Position numbers and translations under genes: made by a program. Below the pieces are notes generated by a model that was not told where the DNA came from, did not search any database, and was given only the letters and a program-made list of their open reading frames with translations. 64,000 nt of DNA from Cupidesulfovibrio sp000226255 (GTDB lineage: Bacteria; Desulfobacterota; Desulfovibrionia; Desulfovibrionales; Desulfovibrionaceae), in contig NZ_AP036014.1 in the NCBI RefSeq assembly GCF_003402415.2, positions 1,922,001 to 1,986,000 on the forward strand. The letters are read 5' to 3'. This document shows positions 32,821 through 41,400 of the stretch, piece by piece (position 1 is the stretch's first letter; every line of letters starts with the position of its first letter).

Positions 32821-33279
32821 ATGTCCACCACCGCACAGTCCCCGGCCGCACAGCCCCAGACGGAACCGCGCATCGGCGTGATTCTGGTCACCCACGCCGA
32901 CTACGGCGCGGCGCTGCTGCGCGCCGCGGAATTCATCCTTGGCCCCCTGCAGGACTGCGCGTCCATCAGCGTGGACGTCTCGCAAGAGGTGGACGAAACG
33001 GTGAAGCGCCTGAACGAGGCGGTGAAGCGCCTGGACACCGGGCGCGGGGTCATGATCCTTACCGACATGTTCGGCGGCACGCCCACCAACCTCAGCCTTG
33101 CACTGCTGGGCAAGGGCAACGTGGAAGTGCTGACCGGCGTCAACCTGCCCATGCTGCTGAAGGTGTTTGGCGGGCGCGACGGCGATCTCGCCACCCTCTC
33201 GCGCGACGCGCGCGACGCAGGGGCCAAGGGCATCGTCGCGGCGGGCGAACTGCTGCGCAGCCGGGTCAAGAACGGGTAG
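32821..33279 (+). CDS. PTS EIIA, mannose family
   Basis: A 152-residue EIIA of the mannose/sorbose PTS class. It receives phosphate from HPr on H25 (VTHADYG) and gives it to EIIB. The LTDMFGGTPTNLSLALLGKG motif, here in two halves at about 80-99, is typical. The first 16 residues are low-complexity. It is followed by EIIB and EIIC genes, but no EIID, EI or HPr gene lies in the window. It sits where npr (an HPr) lies in E. coli. Confidence 0.93.
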   Translation: MSTTAQSPAAQPQTEPRIGVILVTHADYGAALLRAAEFILGPLQDCASISVDVSQEVDETVKRLNEAVKRLDTGRGVMILTDMFGGTPTNLSLALLGKGNVEVLTGVNLPMLLKVFGGRDGDLATLSRDARDAGAKGIVAAGELLRSRVKNG

Positions 33280-33283
33280 GGCC

Positions 33284-33748
33284 ATGCTCTGGTTCCGCAT
33301 CGACAACCGCCTGGTGCACGGCCAGATCATCGAGGCGTGGCTGCCTTACACCGGGGCACGGCGCCTGCTGGTGGCCAACGACGCCCTTGCCGCCGACGAC
33401 CTGCAACAGCAGATCGTCTCGCTGGCCATTCCCGGCCGGGTGGAAGTGCACTTCGTGCGGGTGGACGCGCTGTCCACGTACTGTACCGGGCGCATCGACG
33501 AGGGGCACGACACGCTCGTGCTCTTCGCCACGTGCGCCGACGCCCGCCGCGCCTTCGACGCCGGAGTGGGCATGAACACCCTGAACATCGGCAACCTGCA
33601 CTATACCCCCGGCAAGAAGCAGCTGTGCGCGCATGTTTCCGTGTCCGACGACGACGAAGCCTGCCTGCGCTTTTTCAGCCGCCATTCCGTGGCGCTGGAT
33701 TTTCGCTGCGTGCCCAACGAACCGGTGCAGATAAAGGGGTGGTCATGA
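33284..33748 (+). CDS. PTS EIIB, mannose/sorbose family
   Basis: A 154-residue EIIB subunit that passes phosphate from EIIA to the incoming sugar. The phospho-His is H12 in WFRIDNRLVHGQI. GVGMNTLNIGNLHY near 95-108 is characteristic. It starts 4 bases after EIIA and its stop overlaps the EIIC start (ATGA). If EIIC is not made because of its frameshift, EIIA and EIIB could act only as regulators. Confidence 0.93.
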   Translation: MLWFRIDNRLVHGQIIEAWLPYTGARRLLVANDALAADDLQQQIVSLAIPGRVEVHFVRVDALSTYCTGRIDEGHDTLVLFATCADARRAFDAGVGMNTLNIGNLHYTPGKKQLCAHVSVSDDDEACLRFFSRHSVALDFRCVPNEPVQIKGWS

Positions 33749-34448
33749 CGGATATGCTGCCCGTGCTCACCCTGGCGCTGCCCATCGCTTTTTTTTTGCC
33801 GTTTTTTCGCTGCTGCGCTTTTCGCTGAACCTGGGGTTTCTGGAACGCCCGCTCGCCATCGGCTTCTTGTGGGCAGTCATGACCGGCGAGTGGGGGCTTT
33901 CCATGCACCTCGCCATATTCCTTGAGCTGCTTTGGCTCGATCTGTTCCCGGCGGGCACCTACATCCCGCCCAACTCCATCATCACGCTGCTGCTCACCCT
34001 GGCCGTGGCCGGGCATTTCGGCCTGGAATCGGCCGGGCAACTGGCCATTCCCGTGCTGCTTGCCCTGCCCGCCGCACTTACCGGCGCGCACGTGGAATAC
34101 CTGCACCGCCGCTGGCGCAACCAGCAGTACACGGACCTTCTGCACTGGGGCAGGGTGGCCGAGCACCCCGGCAAGGGCGATTCGCCCCTGTGGCGCATCA
34201 TGGTGCGGTCGCTGGGTGAACTGTTCATGCTGAATCTGGGCCTGTTCTGCGTGTGGCTGCTTGTGCTTGTGGGAACTATCGAGCTTATGTCCAACTATAT
34301 CGGGCATCTTCCCGCAGTTCCCGGCATTGCCTGGGGGCACGTGTGGTTCGTGGGGGCCATGGGCGGCATGCTGGCGCTGCGCCTGCGCCGCGCCTATGCG
34401 GCCTTTGCGCTGGCCTTGCTGGCCGCTTCGGCCGCATCCTTCATCTGA
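33745..34448 (+). CDS. PTS EIIC, mannose/sorbose family, frameshifted at a T9 run
   Basis: EIIC is the membrane channel of the mannose-class PTS. Reading from the ATG at 33745 gives MTDMLPVLTLALPIAFFL, then 27 codons in all before TGA. The run of nine T at 33789-33797 shifts the frame. From there a second frame runs to 34448 and reads FFFAVFSLLRFSLNLGFLERP, broken here for length, then GFLWAVMTGEWGLSMHLAIFLELLWLDLFPAGTY in parts, with multiple TM helices to the end. One extra T (ten in all) would restore a 234-residue protein of normal EIIC length. It could be a real disruption, phase variation, transcriptional slippage, or a sequencing error. An ATG at 33867 could start a shortened product. 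Confidence 0.8.
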
Positions 34449-34493
34449 TTCGCATTCGTCACCGGAAATTGACGTTGCCGAGGCCTGGGGTAC

Positions 34494-34530
34494 TTGGCAG
34501 CCCCCAAGGTTTGTGCTATTTGGCACAAAC
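34494..34530 (+). promoter_or_regulatory. ppaC promoter with palindromic operator
   Basis: GTTTGTGC-tatttg-GCACAAAC (34509-34530) is a perfect 8-bp inverted repeat, of the TGTG-N8-CACA style used by CRP/FNR and Rex families. A candidate promoter overlaps it: TTGGCA (34494-34499), 17-bp spacer, TATTTG (34517-34522), so the -10 lies in the centre of the palindrome and a bound protein would repress. Confidence 0.55.
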
Positions 34531-34599
34531 AATTTCGCAGCAGCATGCGAGCTACTCGCAGCAAAAACCCCAATGCCACATGCAACGGAGGAAACCGAC

Positions 34600-35520
34600 A
34601 TGGCAGCTCTTGTTCTTGGTCACATGAACCCCGATACCGACTCCATCATCGCCGCCATCGGCGTTGCCGATCTGATGACCAAGCGCGGCATCGAAGCCAA
34701 GGCCGTCGCGCAGGGTGCCTGCACCCCCGAAACCGATTTCGTGCTCGGCAAGTTCGGCCTGAAGGCCCCCGAAGTGGTGACCTCCGTGGCTGGCCAGAAG
34801 GTCATCCTGGTCGACACCACCGAACGCGCGCAGCTGCCCGCCGACCTGTCCGACGCCGAAATCCTGGGCGTCGTCGACCACCACAAGCTGGGCGACGTGA
34901 CCACCCCCAACCCGCTGGAAATGTGGGTGTGGCCCGTGGGCTGTACCGGCACCGTGATCAAGGCGATGTACGACTTCTACGGCATCGAAGTGCCCAAGGG
35001 CATCGCGGGCGGCCTGCTGTGCGCCATCCTGTCCGACACCGTCATGTTCAAGTCCGTCACCTGCACCCCCGCCGACAAGAAGGCCGTTGAAGCCCTTGCC
35101 AAGATCGCGGGCGTGGCCGACGTGATGGCCCTGGGCATGGAAATGTTCAAGGTGAAGTCCGCCGTTGACGGCGCGTCCATGAAGGACCTGGTCTTCCGCG
35201 ACTACAAGGACTTCGACATGGGCGGCAAGAAGGTCGGCATCGGCCAGCTGGAAGTGGTGGACCTGTCCATCCTCGAGCCCGTGAAGGCCGGCCTGTACGA
35301 AGAAATCACCAAGGTGAAGGGCGAAGGCCGTCACTCGGTGTTCCTGCTGCTGACCGACATCATGAAGGAAGGTTCCGAAATGCTGATCGTTTCGGACGAC
35401 GCCTCCGTGGTTGAAAAGGCGTTCGGCGTGAAGGCCGAAGGCAAGTCGGTGTGGCTCGACGGTGTGATGAGCCGCAAGAAGCAGGTGGTGCCCAACTTCG
35501 AAAAGGCCTTCAAGGGCTAG
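34600..35520 (+). CDS. ppaC: Manganese-dependent inorganic pyrophosphatase (family II)
   Basis: A 306-residue family II (DHH superfamily) pyrophosphatase, cytosolic, hydrolysing the pyrophosphate that sulfate activation and biosynthesis release. Motifs are LGHMNPDTDSI (metal ligands), ILVDTTER, the DHH signature VVDHHKLGD, and the C-terminal DGVMSRKKQVVPNF that binds substrate. The length is normal and CBS domains are absent. GGAGG lies 9 bases before the ATG. In sulfate reducers this activity pulls ATP sulfurylase forward. It has its own promoter and terminator. Confidence 0.96.
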   Translation: MAALVLGHMNPDTDSIIAAIGVADLMTKRGIEAKAVAQGACTPETDFVLGKFGLKAPEVVTSVAGQKVILVDTTERAQLPADLSDAEILGVVDHHKLGDVTTPNPLEMWVWPVGCTGTVIKAMYDFYGIEVPKGIAGGLLCAILSDTVMFKSVTCTPADKKAVEALAKIAGVADVMALGMEMFKVKSAVDGASMKDLVFRDYKDFDMGGKKVGIGQLEVVDLSILEPVKAGLYEEITKVKGEGRHSVFLLLTDIMKEGSEMLIVSDDASVVEKAFGVKAEGKSVWLDGVMSRKKQVVPNFEKAFKG

Positions 35521-35560
35521 TCGAAGCGGCAACCCGACCGACGCAGACTGACGCATTCTG

Positions 35561-35590
35561 GGCCCGGCGGCATATGTCGCCGGGCCTTTT
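35561..35590 (+). terminator. Intrinsic terminator after ppaC
   Basis: GGCCCGGCG (35561-35569) and CGCCGGGCC (35578-35586) with an 8-base loop, then TTTT, 40 bases past the stop. Confidence 0.88.
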
Positions 35591-35710
35591 GCGTTTGCGG
35601 GGCGGTACGGGTGGTGCCGAGGGGCGTCGGAAGGGCGCGGAACGGCCCGGCCGGACTTGCAAGGCGATGGCGGAAGGGACGCAGCCGGACGGTCTTGGCG
35701 CGGGACGGGA

Positions 35711-37111
35711 TCAGCCCTGTTCGCGTCCGTGCGCGTGGACCTGTTCATCCAGACGGGCAAGGGCCATGCTGCGCAGTTCGCGCAGGTGCGCGCCCGAAGA
35801 GGCCCCCTGGTTGCGGAACTCCGGCGGCAGCTTCACGGCCAGCAGGGTGGCCAGTTCCGACTCGGTGCGGCGACGCAACGCCTCCAGCCGGGACATGCAG
35901 GCATCGGGAATACGCGGCGGATCGTACGGGGCAAGGGCGTCGCCAGTGCCGGAAGCGGGCGACGACGCTGTTACGATCGCATCGTCAGGCTGGCGCTGCG
36001 CGCAATCCGGTCCGGTGTCCATGCCCTTGCCCGTGCCGTCGGCCAGCACCAGCAGCCGCATGGCGGGCAGCAGCCCGCGCAGGTGCATCGCCAGCAACAG
36101 GTCCACCCGAGTACCGGGCCGCAATTCCGCGTACCGGGCAAGGCGCATGTGCAGCCGGGCGGCCATGTCGCCCGCTTCGATGAATCGTACGGGCATGGCC
36201 AGCCGCGCGCCCAGCGCCCTCGCCAGCGGCGCGCCGCGATCCTCGTGGCCGTAGTGGTGCGGCAGCACGTCCGCGCCCGTCGTCACCTTGCCGAGGTCGT
36301 GGCACAGGGCCATCCAGGCCACCAGTTCCGGCCGTGGCGGTTGCATCCCCGACATCTCCGGCGAGTTCCACGTATCAGGGGCCGGGCCGTTTGCTGCTCC
36401 GTGGGGCTGCGGCGCGCCGCCCCCCTCGCCCGGCGGCCTGTGCTCGGCCAGCGCGGCCGCAATGTCCATGACCCGCGCCACGTGGTCCAGCACCGACTCC
36501 GTGTGGTAACGCACGGGTCCGGCGGGCACCCCGTCGGCCCCGGCCAGTTCGGCGAACCATGGCGAAAGGCAGCCGCCCGCGTGCAGCACCTTCAGGTAGC
36601 GGCCGGGGCAGGGTGTGGCCAGCGCCTTCAGGGTTTCGCGGCACACCTGCTCGGCGGGCAGGCTGTCCAGCGCGCCGCTGGCGGCCACCTCGCGCATCTG
36701 GGCCAGCGTTTCGGGATGCACGCTGAACTCCGGAAACCTCGCCGCGAAACGCGCGGCGCGAAACACCCGCACCGGGCTGTCGGCCAGCGCCGTGGGCGAG
36801 GCCGGGCGCAGCACCCGCGCGGCAAGGTCGGCCAGCGCCTGCGGGTGCGCATGCAGCATGCCGGTTTCGGTCAGGGCCATGGCGTTGACGGTGAAGTCGC
36901 GCGCGGCCAGGTCTTCGTCCAGTGTGCCGCGCAAGGGCAAGTGCTCAACACCGCCCAGCAGGTACACGTCGATGTCGCGCCCAACCTTGCGGGCGCCGGG
37001 GTTCTGCCGTACAAAACACGCCGCGTCGCCCTCGAAGGCCACGTCGTGTTCGCGCGGCATGCCGCCCAGCAGCAGGTCGCGCACGGCTCCGCCCACGAGA
37101 TACGTCTTCAT
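35711..37111 (-). CDS. cca: CCA-adding tRNA nucleotidyltransferase / poly(A) polymerase family
   Basis: A 466-residue class II nucleotidyltransferase that adds or repairs tRNA 3' CCA ends. The N-terminal TYLVGGAVRDLLLG (3-16) is the flexible loop and head; the metal-binding acidic pair lies in PREHDVAF (about 20-27), where the usual DxD appears as HDVAFEGD. Then come LDEDLAARDFTVNAMAL, RAARFAARFPEF, and an HD domain with HTESVLDH and LCHDLGKV as in E. coli Cca. The start at 37111 begins exactly at the conserved motif. A Pro/Gly-rich insert lies at about 255-285. CCA-adding versus poly(A) activity cannot be told from sequence. Confidence 0.9.
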   Translation of the reverse strand: MKTYLVGGAVRDLLLGGMPREHDVAFEGDAACFVRQNPGARKVGRDIDVYLLGGVEHLPLRGTLDEDLAARDFTVNAMALTETGMLHAHPQALADLAARVLRPASPTALADSPVRVFRAARFAARFPEFSVHPETLAQMREVAASGALDSLPAEQVCRETLKALATPCPGRYLKVLHAGGCLSPWFAELAGADGVPAGPVRYHTESVLDHVARVMDIAAALAEHRPPGEGGGAPQPHGAANGPAPDTWNSPEMSGMQPPRPELVAWMALCHDLGKVTTGADVLPHHYGHEDRGAPLARALGARLAMPVRFIEAGDMAARLHMRLARYAELRPGTRVDLLLAMHLRGLLPAMRLLVLADGTGKGMDTGPDCAQRQPDDAIVTASSPASGTGDALAPYDPPRIPDACMSRLEALRRRTESELATLLAVKLPPEFRNQGASSGAHLRELRSMALARLDEQVHAHGREQG

Positions 37112-37209
37112 GCGGTGAACGTATCCGATTTCGGCCCGGACGGAAATGCGCCCGGCTCCGCAACGCCCCATCCCGTGGGAAATCACTTCACGCCATGCCG
37201 GGAGGTACC

Positions 37210-38349
37210 ATGCCCAGCAGTACTGGCCACTCCGCCCGCAACCGCGGCAGCGCCTCGCATGATGCCGCCATCCGGACGGGGCAGGGCATTCCTGTTGCGC
37301 ATTTGTTGCACGACGGCCTGCCCCAGCCGTCATCCGGCACGCCATCCCACATAGCCCCCGGTCAGCCGCCCGCCGCGCCACAGTGGATGGCCGATCCGCT
37401 GCCGCCCGAAATCCTGCGCGCTTTGCCTGGCTGGGGAGACGACCTGGCCGCGTGCCCCGGCTTCGTCCCGGTGACCGTGGGGGGCGTGCCCCTGCTGGCG
37501 GCGCGGCTGGGCATGCCCGAACCGTCCGAATCATCCGCTGCTTCCCTGTCTTGCGCCGTCGCGGGCCGCGACGCCCCTTTTCCGCCCGGCGGCGCGCCAG
37601 CGCCGTCCGCCACGGGCTCCGCCCCTCCTTCGGTGATCATCTGCGGACCGTGCACCTCCAGCCTCGACGTGGCTCACGCCCTTGCCGCCGCCGGGGTCCT
37701 GCCCGAGTGGGGCGCGGTGCTGGCCGTTTCGCAGCGCGCCGGGCGCGGCCAGTTGCGCCGCCCGTGGGAATCGCCGCCCGGCAACATCTACGCCGCCTTG
37801 CGCCTGCCCGCCGCTGGCGTGTTCGCCACCGAGACGGCGGCCATCGCCCTGGGCTGCCTGTTCGCCGAGTCTTTCGCGGCGCTGGGCGTGCCGGTGCAAC
37901 TGAAATGGCCCAACGACCTGCTGCTGGGCGACGCCAAGATCGGCGGCATGCTCATCGAGGAAAAGCGCGGGGTGGTGCTGGCGGGCATCGGCATCAACCT
38001 GGTGTCCGCCCCCCCGCCTGAAGCCCTGCGCCAGGGCTGGGCGGTGCCCGCCGCCAGCCTGGCCGACCGCGACATTTCCGCCACGCCGCTGACGCTGTGG
38101 CGCCATCTTGTGGAGGGGGCGCTTTTCTGCTATGAAGCGCAAGTTCTACGCGCCGGTGGGGCCGATTTCGTATCGTGCGCGGAAAAGCATCTTGCCTGGG
38201 TAGGCCGTGGGGTTGTGGTTCACGGTGGCGATGTGGGTGACTGTCCGGGCAGGATTCTTGGACTCGAACCGCAGGGGGGCCTGCGGATTGTCATTTCGGG
38301 CAGGGAACACATACTCCGCTCCGGCAGCATCACGCCCATACCTTCGTGA
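37210..38349 (+). CDS. birA: Biotin-[acetyl-CoA-carboxylase] ligase-like protein
   Basis: BirA joins biotin to the lysine of carboxyl carrier domains. The catalytic core lies at about 135-330: CTSSLDVAHALAAAG, the biotin loop GRGQLRRPWESPPGN (GRGRxGRxW in most), KWPNDLLLGDAKIGGMLIE, and AGIGINL. A C-terminal SH3-like domain follows (GRILGLEPQGGLRIV). The protein has 379 residues; the N-terminal 130 are Pro/Ala-rich and do not form a recognisable HTH, so DNA-binding repression like E. coli BirA is unlikely. GGAGG precedes the ATG at 37210. It lies directly upstream of pyc, a biotin enzyme. Confidence 0.88.
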   Translation: MPSSTGHSARNRGSASHDAAIRTGQGIPVAHLLHDGLPQPSSGTPSHIAPGQPPAAPQWMADPLPPEILRALPGWGDDLAACPGFVPVTVGGVPLLAARLGMPEPSESSAASLSCAVAGRDAPFPPGGAPAPSATGSAPPSVIICGPCTSSLDVAHALAAAGVLPEWGAVLAVSQRAGRGQLRRPWESPPGNIYAALRLPAAGVFATETAAIALGCLFAESFAALGVPVQLKWPNDLLLGDAKIGGMLIEEKRGVVLAGIGINLVSAPPPEALRQGWAVPAASLADRDISATPLTLWRHLVEGALFCYEAQVLRAGGADFVSCAEKHLAWVGRGVVVHGGDVGDCPGRILGLEPQGGLRIVISGREHILRSGSITPIPS

Positions 38350-38434
38350 TCCGTATTCCATGCGCCCCGCGCATGCGCGCACGTCAATTCCGGTCGCCCC
38401 TTGCGGGCCGGACAGCCAGGATACCGAGGATTAG

Positions 38435-41400
38435 ATGGGCATCAAGACCTTCGAGCAGGTGTTGGAAGAGGTGAGGGGCAAGGCGATTCTGGTGGCCAAC
38501 CGGGGCATCCCGGCCCGCCGCATCTGCCGCTCGATCCGTGAACGCTTCGATGCCGTGGCCGTGATGACCGCCACCGACATCGACAAGACCTCTCCGGCCG
38601 CCTCCGCAGCGCAGGAGCTACTGCTGCTCGGTTCCGACCCCAGAGCGTATCTGGACATCGACCACATCATCGCGCTGGCCAAACAGCGCGACATGGTCGC
38701 CATTCACCCCGGATGGGGCTTCGCTTCCGAAGACGAACGCTTTCCCGCCAAGTGCAAGGCCGCCGGTCTGACCTTCATCGGGTCCACCGCGGAGGCCATG
38801 AACCTGCTCGGCAACAAGGTGCAGGTCCGCAAGCTTGCCAAGAAGCTGAACATCCCCGTCGTTCCCGGCTCCGAGGGGGCCGTGGACATTCCCACCGCGC
38901 GCACCATCATCAACGAGATCGGCCTGCCGGTCATGCTGAAGGCGGAAGGCGGCGGCGGCGGCCGGGGCATTTTCGCCATCCATCGCGCCGAAGAGCTTTC
39001 CGACGCCTTCATGAAGGCGTCCACCATGGCGCAGGCATCGTTCGGCAACCCGCGCCTGTACGTGGAAAAGTACCTGCCTTCGGTGCGCCACATCGAAATC
39101 CAGGTCATCGCAGACATGTACGGCAACGTGTTCGCCTTTGACGAACGCGACTGTACCGTGCAGCGCAACCACCAGAAGCTCATCGAGATCACGCCCTCGC
39201 CGTGGGCGGGCATAACCCCCGAGCTGCGCGAACGGCTGAAAGAATACTCGCGCATGCTGGTGCGCGAGGTGGGTTACCATTCGCTGTGCACCGTGGAATT
39301 CCTGGTCACCGCCGACGGCACGCCGTACCTCATCGAGGTGAACACCCGCCTGCAGGTGGAGCACGGCATCACCGAATGCCGCTACGGCATCGACCTGGTG
39401 GAAGAGCAGATCGCCGTGGCCTTCGGGGCCAAGCTGCGCTTCACCGAGGAAAACACCGCCCCGCAGCACGTGGCCATGCAGGTGCGCATCAACTGCGAGG
39501 ACCCGCAGAACCACTTCGCCCCCAACTCGGGCCTGGTCAGCCGCTACGTGTCGCCCGGCGGCCCCGGCGTGCGCCTGGACTCGAACATGTGCGCGGGCTA
39601 CGAGTTTCCGTCCAACTACGACTCGGCGGGATCCTTGCTCATCGCCTACGGGCAGGGCTGGGAAAAGGTGCTCGGCATCATGGAGCGCTGCCTTGGCGAG
39701 TACGTCATCGGCGGCATCAAGACCACCATCCCGTTCTACAAGCAGGTGCTGAAGCACCCCAAGTTCCGCGCGGGCGACCTGGACACCAACTTCATCGCCA
39801 ACACGCCGGAACTGATGTGCTACTCCGACCTCGCCCCCGAGGCGGAGCGCCTTGCGCGCCTGGTGGCCGAGGTTTCGGCCAAGGGTTACAACCCCTACGT
39901 GCAGTTGGGTGAATACCGCACCCGCGAAACGCCGCGCATGCCCCGCTTCGAGCCGGTGCTGCCGCACATTCCCGGCGCCGTGCGCCGCGCGCCCTCGCCG
40001 TATCCCACGGGCGACCGCACCGCGCTGCTGGACTACCTGCGCGACGCGGGCCACGTGCACTTCACCGACACCACCCCCCGCGACATGACCCAGTCGAACA
40101 GCGGCAACCGCTTCCGCCTGGCGGAAGACGCGCTGATCGGCCCGTATCTGGACAACTGCGGGTTCTTCTCCATCGAGAACGGCGGCGGCGCGCACTTCCA
40201 CGTGGCGCTCATGGCCAACATGACCTACCCGTTCTCGGAAGCGAAGGAATGGAACCGCTTCGCGCCCAAGACGCTGAAGCAGATCCTCATCCGCTCCACC
40301 AACGTGCTGGGTTACAAGCCGCAGCCCAAGAACCTCATGCGCATGACCGGCGAGATGGTGTGCGATACCCACCACATCATCCGCTGCTTCGACTTCCTGA
40401 ACCACATCGAGAACATGCGCCCCTTCGCGGAAGTTGCGCTGAACCGCACCGACGTGGTCTTCGAGCCCGCGCTGTCGCTGTCGTGGGCCAAGGGCTTCGA
40501 CGTGGACCACTACGTGGGCGTGACGGAAGAAGTGCTGCGCATGGTGGGCAGCGTGGCCGGGGTGGGCCCCGACCAGGCCGCGAAGCAGATCATCCTGGGC
40601 CTGAAGGACATGGCGGGCATGTGTCCGCCCCGGTTCATGACGGCCCTGGTCACCGCCCTGCGCAAGCGCTGGCCCTCGCTGGTGCTGCATTACCACCGCC
40701 ATTACACCGACGGCCTGTTCGTGCCTTCCGTGGGTGCGGCCGCCAAGGCGGGCGCGCACATCGTGGACGCGGCCCTTGGCGCTTCGGTGCGTTCGTACGG
40801 GCAGGGCGACGTGCTGGCCACGGCCGCCTACCTGGAAGACGAACTGGGCCTGAAGACCAACCTGAACAAGAACATGATCCGCGACTGCAACTTCGTGCTC
40901 AAGCAGATCATGCCGTACTACGACCGCTACTGCGCGCCGTACTTCCAGGGCATCGACCACGACGTGGTCGAGCACGCCATGCCCGGCGGGGCCACCTCGT
41001 CGTCGCAGGAAGGGGCCATGAAGCAGGGGTACATCCACCTTCTGCCGTACATGCTCAAGTTCCTGGCGGGCACCCGCAAGATCGTGCGCTACCACGACGT
41101 GACGCCCGGCTCGCAGGTTACCTGGAACACCGCCTTCCTGGCCGTGACCAACGCCCACAAGCGCGGCGGCGAGGAAGAAGTGCGCTACCTGCTCGAAGTG
41201 CTGGACCACGTGGCCCGGCACGACGAGGCCGAACTGACGCCGGAAATGCGCAAGGCGCGCCTGTCCATCTACCAGGACTGCAACGACGCCTTCCGCAACC
41301 TGCTGCTGGGCCGCTTCGGCAAGCTGCCCCTCGGCTTTCCGGCCGACTGGGTGTACGAAAGCGCCTTCGGCAACGAATGGAAGAAGGCCATCGCCTCGCG

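Noticed and set aside
38255..38275. tRNA-like string GGACTCGAACC (and a similar one near 56488)
   Set aside because: Both lie inside well-supported coding genes and no cloverleaf can be built around them.
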